Positions 45,010-54,913 of a DNA stretch of 64,000 nt are shown one piece after another (the stretch's first letter is position 1; each line of letters begins with the position of its first letter). The translations under genes and the position numbers were made by a program. The notes under the pieces were generated by a model, which was not told the origin of the DNA, did no database searches, and was given only the letters and a program-made list of their open reading frames with translations. The stretch covers positions 4,898,001 to 4,962,000 of the forward strand of contig NZ_AP028878.1 of the NCBI RefSeq assembly GCF_036511935.1, given 5' to 3'. The DNA comes from Marinobacter nanhaiticus D15-8W (GTDB lineage Bacteria; Pseudomonadota; Gammaproteobacteria; Pseudomonadales; Oleiphilaceae).

Positions 45010-47649
45010 TCAGAAACCGGGTTCTATGTCCGGCACCACCTGCCTGAGCTGAGTCCGGAAAACGTCCTTGATTCGCTCCAGGGCTTCTTCGGATTCCGCC
45101 TCGAAGCGCAACACCAGAACCGGCGTCGTGTTAGAGGCACGACACAGGCCCCAGCCATCAGGATAGTCCACCCGCACGCCATCAATGGTCGTGACGTTGC
45201 CGTCGCCAAAATCGCCCTGCGCACTGAGTTTTTCGACGATCTCAAACTTATTGTCGTCGGTAACCGCGACATTCAGTTCAGGCGTGCTGATATCTTCCGG
45301 GAACTCGGCAAATACATCCTGACTGTCGCGATCCTCGATGCCCAGGATTTCCAGCAGACGCGCGGCTGAATACAGGCCGTCGTCGAAGCCGTACCAGCGT
45401 TCCTTGAAGAAGATATGGCCGGACATCTCGCCCGCCAGCAGCGCGCCGGTTTCGCGCATCTTGGCTTTCATCAGCGAGTGGCCGGTCTTCCACATGATCG
45501 GCCGGCCGCCCGCCTCGTTAACGACATTGGCCAGACGACGGCTGCACTTCACATCATAGATAATGTCGGAGCCAGGGTTGCGGGACACCACGTCACGGGC
45601 AAACAGCATCAGCAGACGATCGGGCCAGATGATCTTGCCGGTGTTGGTGACCACGCCCAGGCGGTCGCCGTCGCCATCGAAGGCCAGGCCAATATCCGCT
45701 TTTTCTGCTTTTACCTTCTCGATCAGCGGCGCCAGATTCTCCGGTTTGCCCGGGTCCGGGTGATGGTTGGGGAAGCTGCCGTCCACTTCGCAGAACAAGG
45801 GGATCACTTCGCAACCCAGCTCTTCCACCAGGATGGGTGCAAGCTCGCCGGCGATGCCGTTGCCCGCATCCAGAACCACCTTAAGCGGTGCCGCTACGGC
45901 AATGTCACCGATAATGCGATCCAGGTAGGCCCGGCGTACATCCTGCTCGGAATATTCGCCCTGCCCCTGGGTGAAGTCGCCGGTCTGGATGCGGCTCAGC
46001 AGTTTCTGGATGGCGTCGCCGGACAGGGTGTCCTCGCCCAGCATCATTTTAAGCCCGTTATAGTTTGACGGGTTGTGGCTGCCAGTCACCATGACCCCGG
46101 AACCGGTGCCCAGATGCTGGGTGGCGAAATAGAGTACCGGCGTGGGTACCGCGCCGACGTTGATGACGTTGCATCCGCTGCTGATCAGGCCGCGAGTCAG
46201 GGCATCGGCCAACTCCGGACTGGAGTGGCGGCCGTCGTAACCTACACAGATATCGGTAAGATTCCTGCCTTGGGCCTCGCTACCAAATGCCCGACCGATT
46301 TCGTGGACCACTTCGGCGGTCAAGGTCTCGCCCACGACGCCGCGAATGTCATAGGCGCGGAAGATCGATGGAGAAACCGAGGGTGCCGGCGGCGCTTCTT
46401 CGACCATGGCAAAGGAATCATCGCCAGCGGAGCTGCCAAAGCCGAGCACATCCTCATCGCTGTCCAGCATATCGATATCCAGCATATCGTTTTCCTGGAA
46501 CAGCGGCTCCTCCGCCGGAGCCCCACGCTTGTCCTTCGCCGCCGGCTTGGCACTCTTTGCCGCAGCCTTGGTGGCGTCTTCCGCCTTGGCAATTCGTTTT
46601 TCCACCGCCTGGGCCAGGCGCTGAAGAACCTCGCCAATCGACGCTACCATATCCCACGCGTAGGCCGGTGTTTTCAGGCGTTCTCCTGCAAAAGACTTAT
46701 GCGCCCACTGAATCAGACCGGCCACGTCGCGCCGCAGGTCCGACTGTGCCCGGCTCAGGAGCATCCACACCAGGATCATCGCCACCAGCGCTGGCATCAC
46801 CACGACAATCAAGGCCATGATGGGATTGACCAGCGGCCCGAGGGAGTGCTGGGGCTGGTATTGTACGGTCCAGTTAGGCGCCGACAGGTTACGGTTTACA
46901 GCCTCCCCGCTGCCGGAACCGGATGCGACCACGGTCTGGCTGCTGCTGGCGACGGTCTGTACCAGCGCCAGGCGTCCGCCGAGGGCCGTATCATCAAGGG
47001 TCAAGGCAGGCGCAATCACCGACGGTTCGAACACGACCAGCAAGGTGCCCTTCACGGCCCGGCTGGCGGGGTCGGTCACGGGCGCGGCAAACTGTACGAA
47101 CCAGGCATTGTCCCGGGGAAAGGCATCCGGGTGCAGCTGTCGGCCAGACTCCGCTTTCTTGGCAAGATCGAGGTTGACGAAACTCAGTTCGAAGTTACGT
47201 CCGGATTGTCGCCCCACCTGGCCATAGGGAAACACGAACACAGCGCGTGTGCCTGGCAACATGGCTTCCAACTCGGTCACCAATTGTGCCCGACTCGTCG
47301 GTTCTTCGATAGCGTCGCGAACGTGCGTCTGCCGGCTGTAGCCCTCGACCACGTCGCGAATCAGGGTCAGCCGCTGTTCCAGGCGGGCCTTGGCGCTATC
47401 AGCTACCAGGGCAACCCGCGCAGCCTCTCGCTGGGCCTGGGCCGGCATCAGCACCAGGTAATAAAGGAGAGCCGCAGCGGCCAGCCCCGCCAGTAGTACA
47501 ACCACCGCCTGTTGCGTGGCGACACCGGCCAGGCTTTTCAGTTTGGTGCCATTACCCTTCGACTTCGTCTCGCCACGCTGCTGCTTCTTTACCTTGGCAT
47601 CCGGTTGAGGCTTCTCCGAGCCGGACGCTTTCTTTTTGCCGAGTTTCAT
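45010..47649 (-). CDS. algC: phosphomannomutase/phosphoglucomutase AlgC, long form
   Basis: This 879-residue protein joins a membrane-anchored N-terminal half to a complete phosphohexomutase. Two membrane helices lie near 45-70 and 275-300, enclosing a sensor-like periplasmic domain. A linker of about 100 residues (K/A-rich, then acidic) leads to the enzyme from about residue 430 (SIFRAYDIRGVVGE). The catalytic serine loop is VMVTGSHNPSNYNG near residue 522, the metal loop is AFDGDGDRLG, and sugar specificity is in GEMSGHIFF. The enzyme makes mannose-1-P and glucose-1-P for alginate and LPS. The long form is known in Pseudomonas and relatives, where a shorter cytosolic product is the classical AlgC. 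Confidence 0.93.
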   Translation of the reverse strand: MKLGKKKASGSEKPQPDAKVKKQQRGETKSKGNGTKLKSLAGVATQQAVVVLLAGLAAAALLYYLVLMPAQAQREAARVALVADSAKARLEQRLTLIRDVVEGYSRQTHVRDAIEEPTSRAQLVTELEAMLPGTRAVFVFPYGQVGRQSGRNFELSFVNLDLAKKAESGRQLHPDAFPRDNAWFVQFAAPVTDPASRAVKGTLLVVFEPSVIAPALTLDDTALGGRLALVQTVASSSQTVVASGSGSGEAVNRNLSAPNWTVQYQPQHSLGPLVNPIMALIVVVMPALVAMILVWMLLSRAQSDLRRDVAGLIQWAHKSFAGERLKTPAYAWDMVASIGEVLQRLAQAVEKRIAKAEDATKAAAKSAKPAAKDKRGAPAEEPLFQENDMLDIDMLDSDEDVLGFGSSAGDDSFAMVEEAPPAPSVSPSIFRAYDIRGVVGETLTAEVVHEIGRAFGSEAQGRNLTDICVGYDGRHSSPELADALTRGLISSGCNVINVGAVPTPVLYFATQHLGTGSGVMVTGSHNPSNYNGLKMMLGEDTLSGDAIQKLLSRIQTGDFTQGQGEYSEQDVRRAYLDRIIGDIAVAAPLKVVLDAGNGIAGELAPILVEELGCEVIPLFCEVDGSFPNHHPDPGKPENLAPLIEKVKAEKADIGLAFDGDGDRLGVVTNTGKIIWPDRLLMLFARDVVSRNPGSDIIYDVKCSRRLANVVNEAGGRPIMWKTGHSLMKAKMRETGALLAGEMSGHIFFKERWYGFDDGLYSAARLLEILGIEDRDSQDVFAEFPEDISTPELNVAVTDDNKFEIVEKLSAQGDFGDGNVTTIDGVRVDYPDGWGLCRASNTTPVLVLRFEAESEEALERIKDVFRTQLRQVVPDIEPGF

Positions 47650-47779
47650 AGATATCCCGCTATTCTTATTGAATTCCGTACTTCATGAATCCAGTTCTTC
47701 TTATCGAGCACTTTTGCCAGTATAGATTGCCACCGGAAACTTGGGAGTCTGCGCAACTCCCTGGGCTCTCCCCATCGAA

Positions 47780-48241
47780 TTAGGCGCTTCCCGTCGAACC
47801 AAATCCACCTTCGCCCCGCAGGCTCGCATCGAAAGCATCAACGATTTCGAAGTCGGCCTGCACTACCGGCACAAGCACCAGCTGCGCGATTCGCTCCCCC
47901 GGCTCGACGGTGAAGGCAGTCTGCCCCCGGTTCCAGCAGGACACCATAAGCTCCCCCTGGTAGTCCGAATCGATCAGCCCCACCAGGTTACCCAGCACGA
48001 TGCCATGCTTATGCCCGAGCCCGGACCGCGGCAGGATCATCGCCGCCAGTTTGGGATCGGCGATATGCAGCGACAGACCGGTGCGGAGCAATTGAGTATC
48101 GCCAGGCTTCAGGGTGAGCGGCACATCCAGGCAGGCCCGCAGGTCCAGGCCAGCGGAACCCTCGGTAGCATAGGTAGGCATGGGAATTTCACGGCCGATC
48201 CGCGGATCGAGGATTCGTACCTGGAAGGTCTGTCGAGTCAT
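47780..48241 (-). CDS. dut: dUTP pyrophosphatase
   Basis: This 153-residue enzyme hydrolyses dUTP to dUMP. The five trimeric dUTPase motifs are visible: [49 protein letters not shown] and [10 protein letters not shown]. It is 22 bases downstream of coaBC, the usual gene order, and precedes algC. Confidence 0.96.
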   Translation of the reverse strand: MTRQTFQVRILDPRIGREIPMPTYATEGSAGLDLRACLDVPLTLKPGDTQLLRTGLSLHIADPKLAAMILPRSGLGHKHGIVLGNLVGLIDSDYQGELMVSCWNRGQTAFTVEPGERIAQLVLVPVVQADFEIVDAFDASLRGEGGFGSTGSA

Positions 48242-48263
48242 GCAGTACGCCTTAATCTGTCAT

Positions 48264-49478
48264 TCAGTCAGTGGATGAGGGAGCAGGGAAAGCCTGTTCA
48301 GCGATCAGTTTAAGCAGTTCGCGTGCCAGTCCGCGCTTATCGGCAGGAGGGAACGTCCGGCTGTCGGTTTTCCAGAATACGGTCACGGCGTTCTGGTCGC
48401 TGTTAAAACCCAGCCCAGGCTGGGAGACATCATTCGCCACGATCATGTCGAGATTCTTACGCGCCATCTTGTCGCGGGCATAATGCTCGACATCCTGGGT
48501 TTCAGCGGCGAAACCGACGGTAAATGGTTTGTCAGGACGTGACGCAATCGTGGCAAGGGTGTCGGGGTTGCGCACCAGGGAGAGGTTCATGGTCTCATCG
48601 GATTTCTTGATCTTCTCGCTGGCGAGTGAGCCGGGACGGTAATCAGCGACGGCAGCAGTAGCTATAAAGAGATCGCAGCCCTGACCAACGGCCTCTTCGG
48701 TCGCCTTGAGCATGTCCTCGGCGGTGACCACGGACAAGCGCTCTACACCCCGGGGAGACTCCAGGCTGACCGGCCCGCTTACCAGCACCACCTCGGCGCC
48801 GGCATCCTTGGCCGCCGTGGCCAGGGCGTAGCCCATCTTGCCCGAGCTATGATTGGAAATGTAGCGTACCGGATCGATAGGCTCCCGCGTCGGACCCGCG
48901 GTGATCACCACACGCTTGCCTGCGAGTAGGCGCGGGCCCTGGAGACGCCCCAGAAGGCGCTCTGCCAGCGCTTGGGCTTCCAACATGCGACCGGGACCCA
49001 CGTCGCCGCAGGCCTGGTCACCGGCGTCGGGGCCCCACAGCTCGATCTGGCTGTCTTCTTCCAACAGGCGGGCGTTACGCTGGGTGCGGGCATTGCCCCA
49101 CATGGCCTGGTTCATGGCCGGCGCCAGGATAATCGGCGCTGTCGTGGCGCAACAGACCGTGGTGAGCAGGTCATCCGTCATGCCATTAGCCAGGCGGGCC
49201 ATGAAGTTCGCCGATGCCGGCGCCACCATGATCACATCCGCCCAGCGGGCCAGCTCGATATGCCCCATACCCGCCTCGGCTTCGGGATCAAGCAGGGAGG
49301 TCCGCACCGGCTCGCCGCTCAGGGCCTGGAAGGTCATGGCCGTCATGAAGGTTTCGGCCCCGGAGGTCATGACCACCTGGACCCGATGTCCGGCCTTCTT
49401 CAGCAAACGGACCAGTTCGGCGCTCTTGTAGGCCGCGATGCCACCGGTCACGCCCAGCAGAATGTTTTTCTGCGCCAT
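48264..49478 (-). CDS. coaBC: phosphopantothenoylcysteine decarboxylase/synthetase
   Basis: This 404-residue bifunctional enzyme of coenzyme A synthesis has CoaC at the N-terminus (ILLGVTGGIAAYKSAELVR, APAMNQAMW, ACGDVGPGRM with the active cysteine) and CoaB from about 190 (VVITAGPTREPIDPVRYISN, HSSGKMGYALA, FIATAAVADYRP). GGAG six bases upstream fixes the ATG at 49478; an in-frame upstream start is non-coding. It is divergent from radC, as in many gammaproteobacteria. Confidence 0.96.
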   Translation of the reverse strand: MAQKNILLGVTGGIAAYKSAELVRLLKKAGHRVQVVMTSGAETFMTAMTFQALSGEPVRTSLLDPEAEAGMGHIELARWADVIMVAPASANFMARLANGMTDDLLTTVCCATTAPIILAPAMNQAMWGNARTQRNARLLEEDSQIELWGPDAGDQACGDVGPGRMLEAQALAERLLGRLQGPRLLAGKRVVITAGPTREPIDPVRYISNHSSGKMGYALATAAKDAGAEVVLVSGPVSLESPRGVERLSVVTAEDMLKATEEAVGQGCDLFIATAAVADYRPGSLASEKIKKSDETMNLSLVRNPDTLATIASRPDKPFTVGFAAETQDVEHYARDKMARKNLDMIVANDVSQPGLGFNSDQNAVTVFWKTDSRTFPPADKRGLARELLKLIAEQAFPAPSSTD

Positions 49479-49648
49479 GGTTGCTCCATCGTCATACGCG
49501 TATGGCAGGACGCGGCGATCGCAACGTCCATCATAGATAAGGCCTGTAAGATAGCATTGCAGCCTTTCCACCAACAGTCCGGGCGACCTGTGGTAAGCTG
49601 CCCGCCGGTGCAGGACGCACCATCCGAGATACCAAGGAGGGACAAGGA

Positions 49649-50326
49649 ATGACTCACACCCACCCCTGGCCGACGGACGAACGGCCCCGGGAACGCCTGC
49701 TCAAGCATGGCGCCGAAAGCCTCAGCGATGCCGAACTCCTCGCCATTTTCCTGCGCACCGGCACCGCCGGCCAACCGGTGATGGCGCTGTCCCGCCATCT
49801 TATCGAGGAGTTCGGCAGCCTGCGGGAACTGATGACCGCCTCGGCGCGACGCTTCTGCAAGGTACACGGACTCGGTACCGCCAAGTACGCCCAACTGCAG
49901 GCAGCGATGGAGATGGCCAAGCGCGTCCTCGACCAACCGCTGAATCAGGGCGACCCGCTCCGTTCACCGGAAGACACCCGACGCTACCTGAGCAGCCGAC
50001 TGGGGCACTATCCACACGAGGTCTTTGCGGCTTTGCTGCTGGACAACCGTCACCGCATCATTCGCTACGAGGAACTGTTCCGCGGCACCATCGACGGTGC
50101 AGCGGTCTACCCCCGGGAGGTGGTGCGCCACGCCCTGGAACATAATGCCGCCGCGGTCATCTTCGCCCACAACCACCCTTCGGGCGTCGCCGAACCCAGT
50201 CAGGCGGATATCAGCCTGACCCAGCGCCTCACCGAAGCGCTCAAGCTGGTGGATATCCGGGTGCTGGATCATATGGTAGTGGGCCACGGCGAGGTGACCT
50301 CGCTAGCCGAACGGGGTCTGATGTGA
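49649..50326 (+). CDS. radC: RadC/YeeS-family JAB-domain protein
   Basis: This 225-residue protein has the N-terminal helix-hairpin-helix-like part ([39 protein letters not shown]) and a JAMM metalloprotease-like domain with [18 protein letters not shown]. Its role as a DNA-repair protein is disputed in the family; the JAMM ligands are intact. GGAGGGACAAGG precedes the start. Confidence 0.93.
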   Translation: MTHTHPWPTDERPRERLLKHGAESLSDAELLAIFLRTGTAGQPVMALSRHLIEEFGSLRELMTASARRFCKVHGLGTAKYAQLQAAMEMAKRVLDQPLNQGDPLRSPEDTRRYLSSRLGHYPHEVFAALLLDNRHRIIRYEELFRGTIDGAAVYPREVVRHALEHNAAAVIFAHNHPSGVAEPSQADISLTQRLTEALKLVDIRVLDHMVVGHGEVTSLAERGLM

Positions 50327-50407
50327 TGGATGTGGCGCCTACGTCGGCGCTTTATCCTTCCTTATATAAGGATCGACCGAAGAATTGGACAAATTCCCAA
50401 CAATTTT

Positions 50408-50436
50408 TTGCGTTGGCTGAGTCATTCTGGTATAAA
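50408..50436 (+). promoter_or_regulatory. sigma70 promoter of rpmBG
   Basis: TTGCGT at 50408-50413 and TATAAA at 50431-50436 are spaced by 17 bases, giving a leader of about 90 bases to rpmB. This is a good housekeeping promoter match. Confidence 0.7.
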
Positions 50437-50530
50437 AGCGTCCCTTTCTGGCGGCGTCTGGCGAGCACCCAGAGGCGCGAAATAAAGAATTCCGTATTTC
50501 AGGACTTAAAAGCTCAGGTCGGAGGCAAAC

Positions 50531-50767
50531 ATGTCCAGAGTCTGTCAGGTTACCGGTAAGCGGCCGGTCACCGGTAATAACGTTTCTCATGCGATGAACC
50601 ACACCAAGCGTCGTTTTCTGCCGAACCTGCAGAACCACCGCTTCTGGGTAGAAACTGAAAAGCGCTTCGTTAAACTGCGCGTTTCTACCAAGGGTATGCG
50701 TATCATCGACAAAAAAGGCATTGACGCTGTGCTGGCCGACCTTCGTGCCCGCGGCGAGAAAGTTTAA
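50531..50767 (+). CDS. rpmB: ribosomal protein bL28
   Basis: This 78-residue protein is bL28: [51 protein letters not shown]. It is part of the large ribosomal subunit. GGAGG lies upstream. It is followed 12 bases later by rpmG, the standard operon. Confidence 0.98.
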   Translation: MSRVCQVTGKRPVTGNNVSHAMNHTKRRFLPNLQNHRFWVETEKRFVKLRVSTKGMRIIDKKGIDAVLADLRARGEKV

Positions 50768-50779
50768 GGAGCCGCTATC

Positions 50780-50935
50780 ATGCGCGAGAAAATCAGATTG
50801 GTTTCATCAGCAGGTACAGGTCACTTCTACACGACCTACAAGAACAAGCGTAACACGCCCGAGAAGATCGAGATCAGCAAGTACGATCCCGTTGTTCGTA
50901 AGCATGTTGCCTACAAGGAAGCCAAGATCAAGTAA
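50780..50935 (+). CDS. rpmG: ribosomal protein bL33
   Basis: This 51-residue protein is bL33 ([20 protein letters not shown], ending [10 protein letters not shown]), with AAGGAG upstream. The zinc-binding cysteines found in some bL33 are absent, so it is the C-minus form. A strong terminator follows. Confidence 0.97.
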   Translation: MREKIRLVSSAGTGHFYTTYKNKRNTPEKIEISKYDPVVRKHVAYKEAKIK

Positions 50936-50949
50936 TTGGTCTGCTTTCG

Positions 50950-50987
50950 AAAAAAGCCGGCACCACTTTGTGGTTGCCGGCTTTTTT
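50950..50987 (+). terminator. terminator after rpmG
   Basis: AAAAAAGCCGGCA..CCA pairs with TGG..TGCCGGCTTTTTT, a long stem with T-runs for both strands. Confidence 0.9.
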
Positions 50988-51043
50988 GTATCTGGTTTTT
51001 TTGCGCCTGACTATTTCGATTGCCAGACTCAGTGATAGGAAGG

Positions 51044-51244
51044 GCGGCCCTGCGGGCTGCTCCGAAGCTGAAGAGGGTGTTGCAAAACTACTGCGCTCGG
51101 TCATGCGGCGTTGGAAATCCGCTCGTGCGCGAGTCCGATCAAAATGCTCATTTACTACTAGTAAACTGCGCTTTTTCGCGAATTTCCGCCTTGCCTGACC
51201 TTCGCTCGCTACGTTTTGCAACACCCTCTGAGGCGTCGGCTACA
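51044..51244. repeat. half copy E of the palindrome, split by a MITE
   Basis: Only the second internal hairpin (GCGGCCCTGCGGGCTGC) and the right arm remain. The arm is interrupted after CCGAAGCTGAA and resumes at TGAGGCGTCGGCTACA. The left arm and first hairpin are missing. Confidence 0.75.
51073..51228. mobile_element. MITE-like element, 156 bp, inside half palindrome E
   Basis: It has the same 16-base ends as the element at 32593-32732, in opposite orientation, and about 16 bp more in the centre. Flanks are TGAA on the left and TGAG on the right, an almost perfect 4-bp duplication. No gene is encoded. Confidence 0.85.
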
Positions 51245-51264
51245 TTTTGCGCCTGACTCGAGTA

Positions 51265-51345
51265 TGTAGCAGAAGCTTCAGCTTCTGAGGCGCCGAAGGT
51301 GCCACTTAAAAGCGATGGCGTCTCAGCGACCTCCTCGGCGCTACA
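51265..51345. repeat. possible further palindrome, TGTAGC...GCTACA
   Basis: The ends match those of the 94-bp family (TGTAGC, GCTACA) and a small AGAAGCttcaGCTTCT hairpin sits inside, but the arms do not match the family. It is at best a diverged relative. Confidence 0.4.
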
Positions 51346-51386
51346 TTTGGCACCACGCCAATCCGCGAAGCATCTCCAGATACGCC

Positions 51387-52256
51387 TCAGAACTTCTCCA
51401 CATAGCCCGACGGCAACGAGATATCCATTGCAATCGGCAGATGATCCGAAACCGGGTGATTGACCACCTCAGCCTTGCGAATCTCAAGGGAAGGGCTGAC
51501 GAGAATATGGTCCAACGCCCGTTCCGGGCGCCAACTGGGAAAACTATGGGCGGTGTCCGGCAAGGGCACCAGATCGGTTTCACTCAGCGGCGTGCGGGTT
51601 AGCAACTGCTCGGCGTGGTTGTTCATATCCCCCATCAGGACCACATGCTGGTATTCGCTGACGAGGTCGCGGATAAAGCCGAGCTGCCGGTTCTGTGCCT
51701 GGGCGCTCAGCGACAAGTGCATCATCACAAGCACCAAAGGATCTTCGGGATCGCCATAGCGGGCAACGATAGCCCCGCGGCCGGGAATCAGGGCGGGCAG
51801 TTTGTGCTCTGTGACATCGAGCGGCCGGTAGCGGCTCAGCAGGCCGTTGCTGTGCTGCGCAAGACGACCCAGGTTGCGATTGAGCTGCTGGTACCAATAG
51901 GGAATCCCGCTGGCCTCGGCCAGGTACTGCACCTGGTTGATGAAGCCACTGCGTAGACTGCCGCCATCACATTCCTGCAAGGCGACAACGTCGTAATTGC
52001 GCAGCAACACCGAAATCTTGTCCAGATTCTCGATGCGCTTTCGGTGAGGCAGCACGTGCTGCCAACTGCGGGTGAAGTAATGGTGGTATGACGAGGTATT
52101 GATACCGACCTGGATGTTATAGGTCAGCAGCCGAATATGGCGCTGGGGCTCAAACTCCGGAACATGCTCCGTCCCCGAGTTCGCACCCCTGATTCTCCCC
52201 TGCTGCTGCGGGGAGCTGACCATTTCCGAGAGCTGTTTGCGGATTCGCTCGTACAT
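51387..52256 (-). CDS. endonuclease/exonuclease/phosphatase family protein
   Basis: This 289-residue protein has the EEP fold: IRLLTYNIQVG, VVALQECDGGS (metal glutamate), LVLVMMHLSLSAQAQNRQLG, VVLMGDMNNHA, and the final DHILVS and PVSDHLPIAMDI with catalytic Asp-His. The substrate could be DNA, lipid or phosphoester. There is no signal peptide. The ATG at 52256 is preferred; a longer start would overlap dsbA. It is 28 bases downstream of dsbA. Confidence 0.88.
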   Translation of the reverse strand: MYERIRKQLSEMVSSPQQQGRIRGANSGTEHVPEFEPQRHIRLLTYNIQVGINTSSYHHYFTRSWQHVLPHRKRIENLDKISVLLRNYDVVALQECDGGSLRSGFINQVQYLAEASGIPYWYQQLNRNLGRLAQHSNGLLSRYRPLDVTEHKLPALIPGRGAIVARYGDPEDPLVLVMMHLSLSAQAQNRQLGFIRDLVSEYQHVVLMGDMNNHAEQLLTRTPLSETDLVPLPDTAHSFPSWRPERALDHILVSPSLEIRKAEVVNHPVSDHLPIAMDISLPSGYVEKF

Positions 52257-52284
52257 GCCCTGCCGACCCGGTCTTCGGAGACGC

Positions 52285-52917
52285 TTACTTGGCGCTCCGC
52301 TCCTTCTCAACCAGATAGTCGATAACCTCAATCATATTCTCGTGGTTACCGGCCATGGATGCACTCACCTTGTACTTCCCATCAACAATAATAGTCGGGA
52401 CGCCGGTGATGCGCGCAGCCCGAACTTTGGACTGGGCCTGTTGCATCTTCGCATTCACGCCGAAACTGTCAAAGGTCTTGAGGAACTTTTCCTTATCGAC
52501 ACCGTACTCCGTGAGGAAGTCCGCGATGCGCTCGGGTGTGTTGAGCGGCTTACGGTCCCGCGCGAGAGCATCGAACATCGGGGAATGAGTCTTGTCCAGG
52601 ACACCCAGGGCCTGCATGGTGTAGAAAGCACGGGCATGGGTTTCCCAGGAGCTGCCGAGAGCGGCGGGCAGCAGGATGAACTCGACATCATCCGCCTTAT
52701 TCTTTTCCCATTCCTCGATCAGCGGCTTGAAATCATAGCAATGCGGGCAGCCATACCAGAAAACCTCAGTGACCTCGATTTTATCGGGATTGCCCGTCGG
52801 CAACGGCGTGCCCAGTTTTTCGTAGTGCGTCCCTTCTTCCCACTGGGCAGCCTGGGCTACCATCGCCAACGGCAACATCATCAAAGCACACACCCAGACC
52901 TTCAAGAACTTCGACAT
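52285..52917 (-). CDS. dsbA: thiol:disulfide interchange protein DsbA
   Basis: This 210-residue protein has a signal peptide (FLKVWVCALMMLPLAMVAQA), the active site CPHC in EVFWYGCPHCYDF, and the cis-proline loop TGVPTIIVDGKY. It introduces disulfides into periplasmic proteins. AGGAGT upstream supports the ATG at 52917; the open frame 26 codons further upstream is intergenic. The order cytochrome c4, dsbA, EEP protein on one strand is typical of Pseudomonas-like genomes. Confidence 0.95.
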   Translation of the reverse strand: MSKFLKVWVCALMMLPLAMVAQAAQWEEGTHYEKLGTPLPTGNPDKIEVTEVFWYGCPHCYDFKPLIEEWEKNKADDVEFILLPAALGSSWETHARAFYTMQALGVLDKTHSPMFDALARDRKPLNTPERIADFLTEYGVDKEKFLKTFDSFGVNAKMQQAQSKVRAARITGVPTIIVDGKYKVSASMAGNHENMIEVIDYLVEKERSAK

Positions 52918-53114
52918 TATTGACTCCTGTAATCCGTTTTCTCGGTAAACGATAGCCGTTGGTAAACCGTTATCGCCCGTAAACCAAAAGCGCAAGGCCT
53001 TGTGACCCCGGCTCCGGCAGAAAATTCCCGAAACCGCACATGCCCTTCCAAGACTGTTGCGGCATTATTGCGAGTCTGGTTCGACCACGCAACGCCACCC
53101 CTTTTTCAACAGAA

Positions 53115-53143
53115 ACAAAAAACCCCCGCCATGGGCGAGGGTT
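53115..53143 (-). terminator. terminator after the cytochrome c gene
   Basis: AACCC.CGCC pairs with GGCG.GGGTT with one mismatch; the adjoining As give a T-run on the minus strand. Confidence 0.8.
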
Positions 53144-53161
53144 CCTGTCTTGCGATCCAGC

Positions 53162-53770
53162 TCAGTGAAGGCCAGACACGTAACTGGCAACCGCTTCCAT
53201 CTCGTCGTCGGAGAGCTTGGCGGCAATGTCGATCATAATTTGACTCATGGCACCCGTGCTGCGCTCCCCATCACGATAGGCCTTGAGCTGTTTGACGACG
53301 TAATCCGCATGCTGGCCACTCAACCGGGGGAAGGCGGCCGGCTCATTGCCCATGCCCTGAGGGTTATGACAGCCGGAGCAGGCCGGAATGCCCTTGGCGA
53401 GGCTGCCGCCACGAAACAGCTCCTTGCCCTGCTCGACCAACTCTGGATTTGCCTGGCCGATAGGCATCTGCTGCTGATTAAAGTAAGCAGCGAGATCCTG
53501 CAGATCCTGCTCGGACATATTATCCAGCAGACCGGTCATTTCAGGAATCTGGCGGTCCCCCGATTTGATATGGCGCAACTGGGTAAACAGGTAAGCTTCG
53601 CCGAGACCGGAGAGTTTCGGATACACAGGCTGGATCGGCTGGGCGCCCCCCTGGCCATGACATCCGGCACAAACCGTCGCGTTAGCCTTACCGGCTTCCG
53701 GATCCCCATCGCCATACGCCGTTGTCGCCAGGCAAAACCCCAACACTGCACCTGCGATCAATTTCTTCAT
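53162..53770 (-). CDS. diheme cytochrome c4
   Basis: This 202-residue protein has a signal peptide (MKKLIAGAVLGFCLATTAYG) and two heme c sites: CAGCHG near residue 34 and CSGCHN near residue 131. The two halves are similar domains with distal methionines in the MTGLLDNM and MSQIM regions. It should be a periplasmic electron carrier to terminal oxidases. It is divergent from engB, the conserved arrangement in this group. Confidence 0.93.
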   Translation of the reverse strand: MKKLIAGAVLGFCLATTAYGDGDPEAGKANATVCAGCHGQGGAQPIQPVYPKLSGLGEAYLFTQLRHIKSGDRQIPEMTGLLDNMSEQDLQDLAAYFNQQQMPIGQANPELVEQGKELFRGGSLAKGIPACSGCHNPQGMGNEPAAFPRLSGQHADYVVKQLKAYRDGERSTGAMSQIMIDIAAKLSDDEMEAVASYVSGLH

Positions 53771-54050
53771 GCTCGCCCCGCTCTCTCTTATCAGAAGTCT
53801 TTCTTTTCAGCTAACGCTGCCGCGGGCCTTTGTCGTGGGCGCCCGCCTTTGATTTGGTGTGGTATTATACATAATTATCGGGGATGCGCTGCCCCACTCC
53901 CCGGCAATTCTGGCGTGCGTCGCTCGCGGAATCAAGGTACGGTGCAACCGGGTGGCGCCAGGAGTAGACGCAGGCTTCCCAGACCTGTCAAACCTTACTC
54001 TGATACCTACCCGGATCCACCAGCGGAAAATCAACAGGAACAGCTCCATC

Positions 54051-54725
54051 GTGCACGATTTGCCCGAATCAGAATCCGCGCTACCCAAACCCATTGCCTT
54101 CAACAGCGCGCGCTTCCTTGTCAGCGCTTCAAAAGTGAAGGAGTGTCCGCCGGATGAAGGCAGCGAAGTAGCCTTTGCCGGTCGCTCCAATGCCGGCAAA
54201 TCCAGCGCCATCAATGCCATCACGGTAAACAGCAAGCTGGCACGCACCAGCAAGACGCCAGGCCGGACGCGGCTGATCAACTTCTTCTCACTAAACCGGC
54301 CCGGCTGTCGGCTGGTAGACCTGCCCGGTTACGGCTATGCCAAGGTCGCCAAGGACATGCAGGAAGACTGGCAGAAACATCTGGACGACTACCTTTCACG
54401 GCGCGAATGCCTGCATGGATTGGTGCTGGTGATGGACATTCGTCATCCGCTTCAGGACTTCGACCGCATGATGATCGAGTGGTGCGAGCATAGTCAGATG
54501 CCACTGATGATCCTCGCCACCAAGGCGGACAAATTGAAATCAGGCCAGGCCAAGCAAGCCATGACCAAGATCAGGCAGGCGCTGAAAGACGTGAGCTGCC
54601 TGGAGCATCTCATCCAGTTTTCAGCCTTGAAAAAACAGGGTTTGGAGCAGGCGCGGGATGCGCTGGAAGGGTGGCTCGAAGCGGGCCTGGAAAGCGGCCC
54701 TCCGGGGAGTCCAATGCAGAGCTGA
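54051..54725 (+). CDS. engB: ribosome biogenesis GTPase EngB/YsxC
   Basis: This 224-residue GTPase is needed for 50S assembly. It has the P-loop [14 protein letters not shown], switch [12 protein letters not shown], the TKADK specificity loop and SALKKQG. The start is a GTG at 54051 (then [21 protein letters not shown]), which gives the family N-terminus; the open frame extends 64 codons upstream but those codons look non-coding. AGGA lies about 12 bases before it. The AT-rich patch TATTATACATAATTAT near 53860 may be its promoter. Confidence 0.92.
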   Translation: MHDLPESESALPKPIAFNSARFLVSASKVKECPPDEGSEVAFAGRSNAGKSSAINAITVNSKLARTSKTPGRTRLINFFSLNRPGCRLVDLPGYGYAKVAKDMQEDWQKHLDDYLSRRECLHGLVLVMDIRHPLQDFDRMMIEWCEHSQMPLMILATKADKLKSGQAKQAMTKIRQALKDVSCLEHLIQFSALKKQGLEQARDALEGWLEAGLESGPPGSPMQS

Positions 54726-54751
54726 AGGATTCTGCAGCCCCTTACAAAAAG

Positions 54752-54777
54752 CTCCCGGCTTGCAGGAGCCGGGAGAA
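54752..54777 (-). terminator. terminator between convergent engB and tetR-type gene
   Basis: CTCCCGGCT pairs with AGCCGGGAG around TGCAGG. The T-run is on the minus strand, so it mainly serves the regulator gene, 137 bases after its stop. Confidence 0.7.
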
Positions 54778-54913
54778 CGTCAGGGTTTTGCTTTCAGCTA
54801 AAACCTGAGCCGTTAAGCTCAGGAAGACGCAACCAGTAATCCGTTCTGCCTGCGTCCGTTAGTTAAGACGTTCACATCTGCAAAAAGTTCCTTCATTGGG
54901 TAGGTGATTCTCG

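Noticed and set aside
46075-47496. 473-codon plus-strand frame across algC
   Set aside because: Antisense to a certain enzyme; no motif or start signal.
53859-54050. 64-residue N-terminal extension of EngB
   Set aside because: EngB proteins are about 200-220 residues; the extra codons do not resemble the family.
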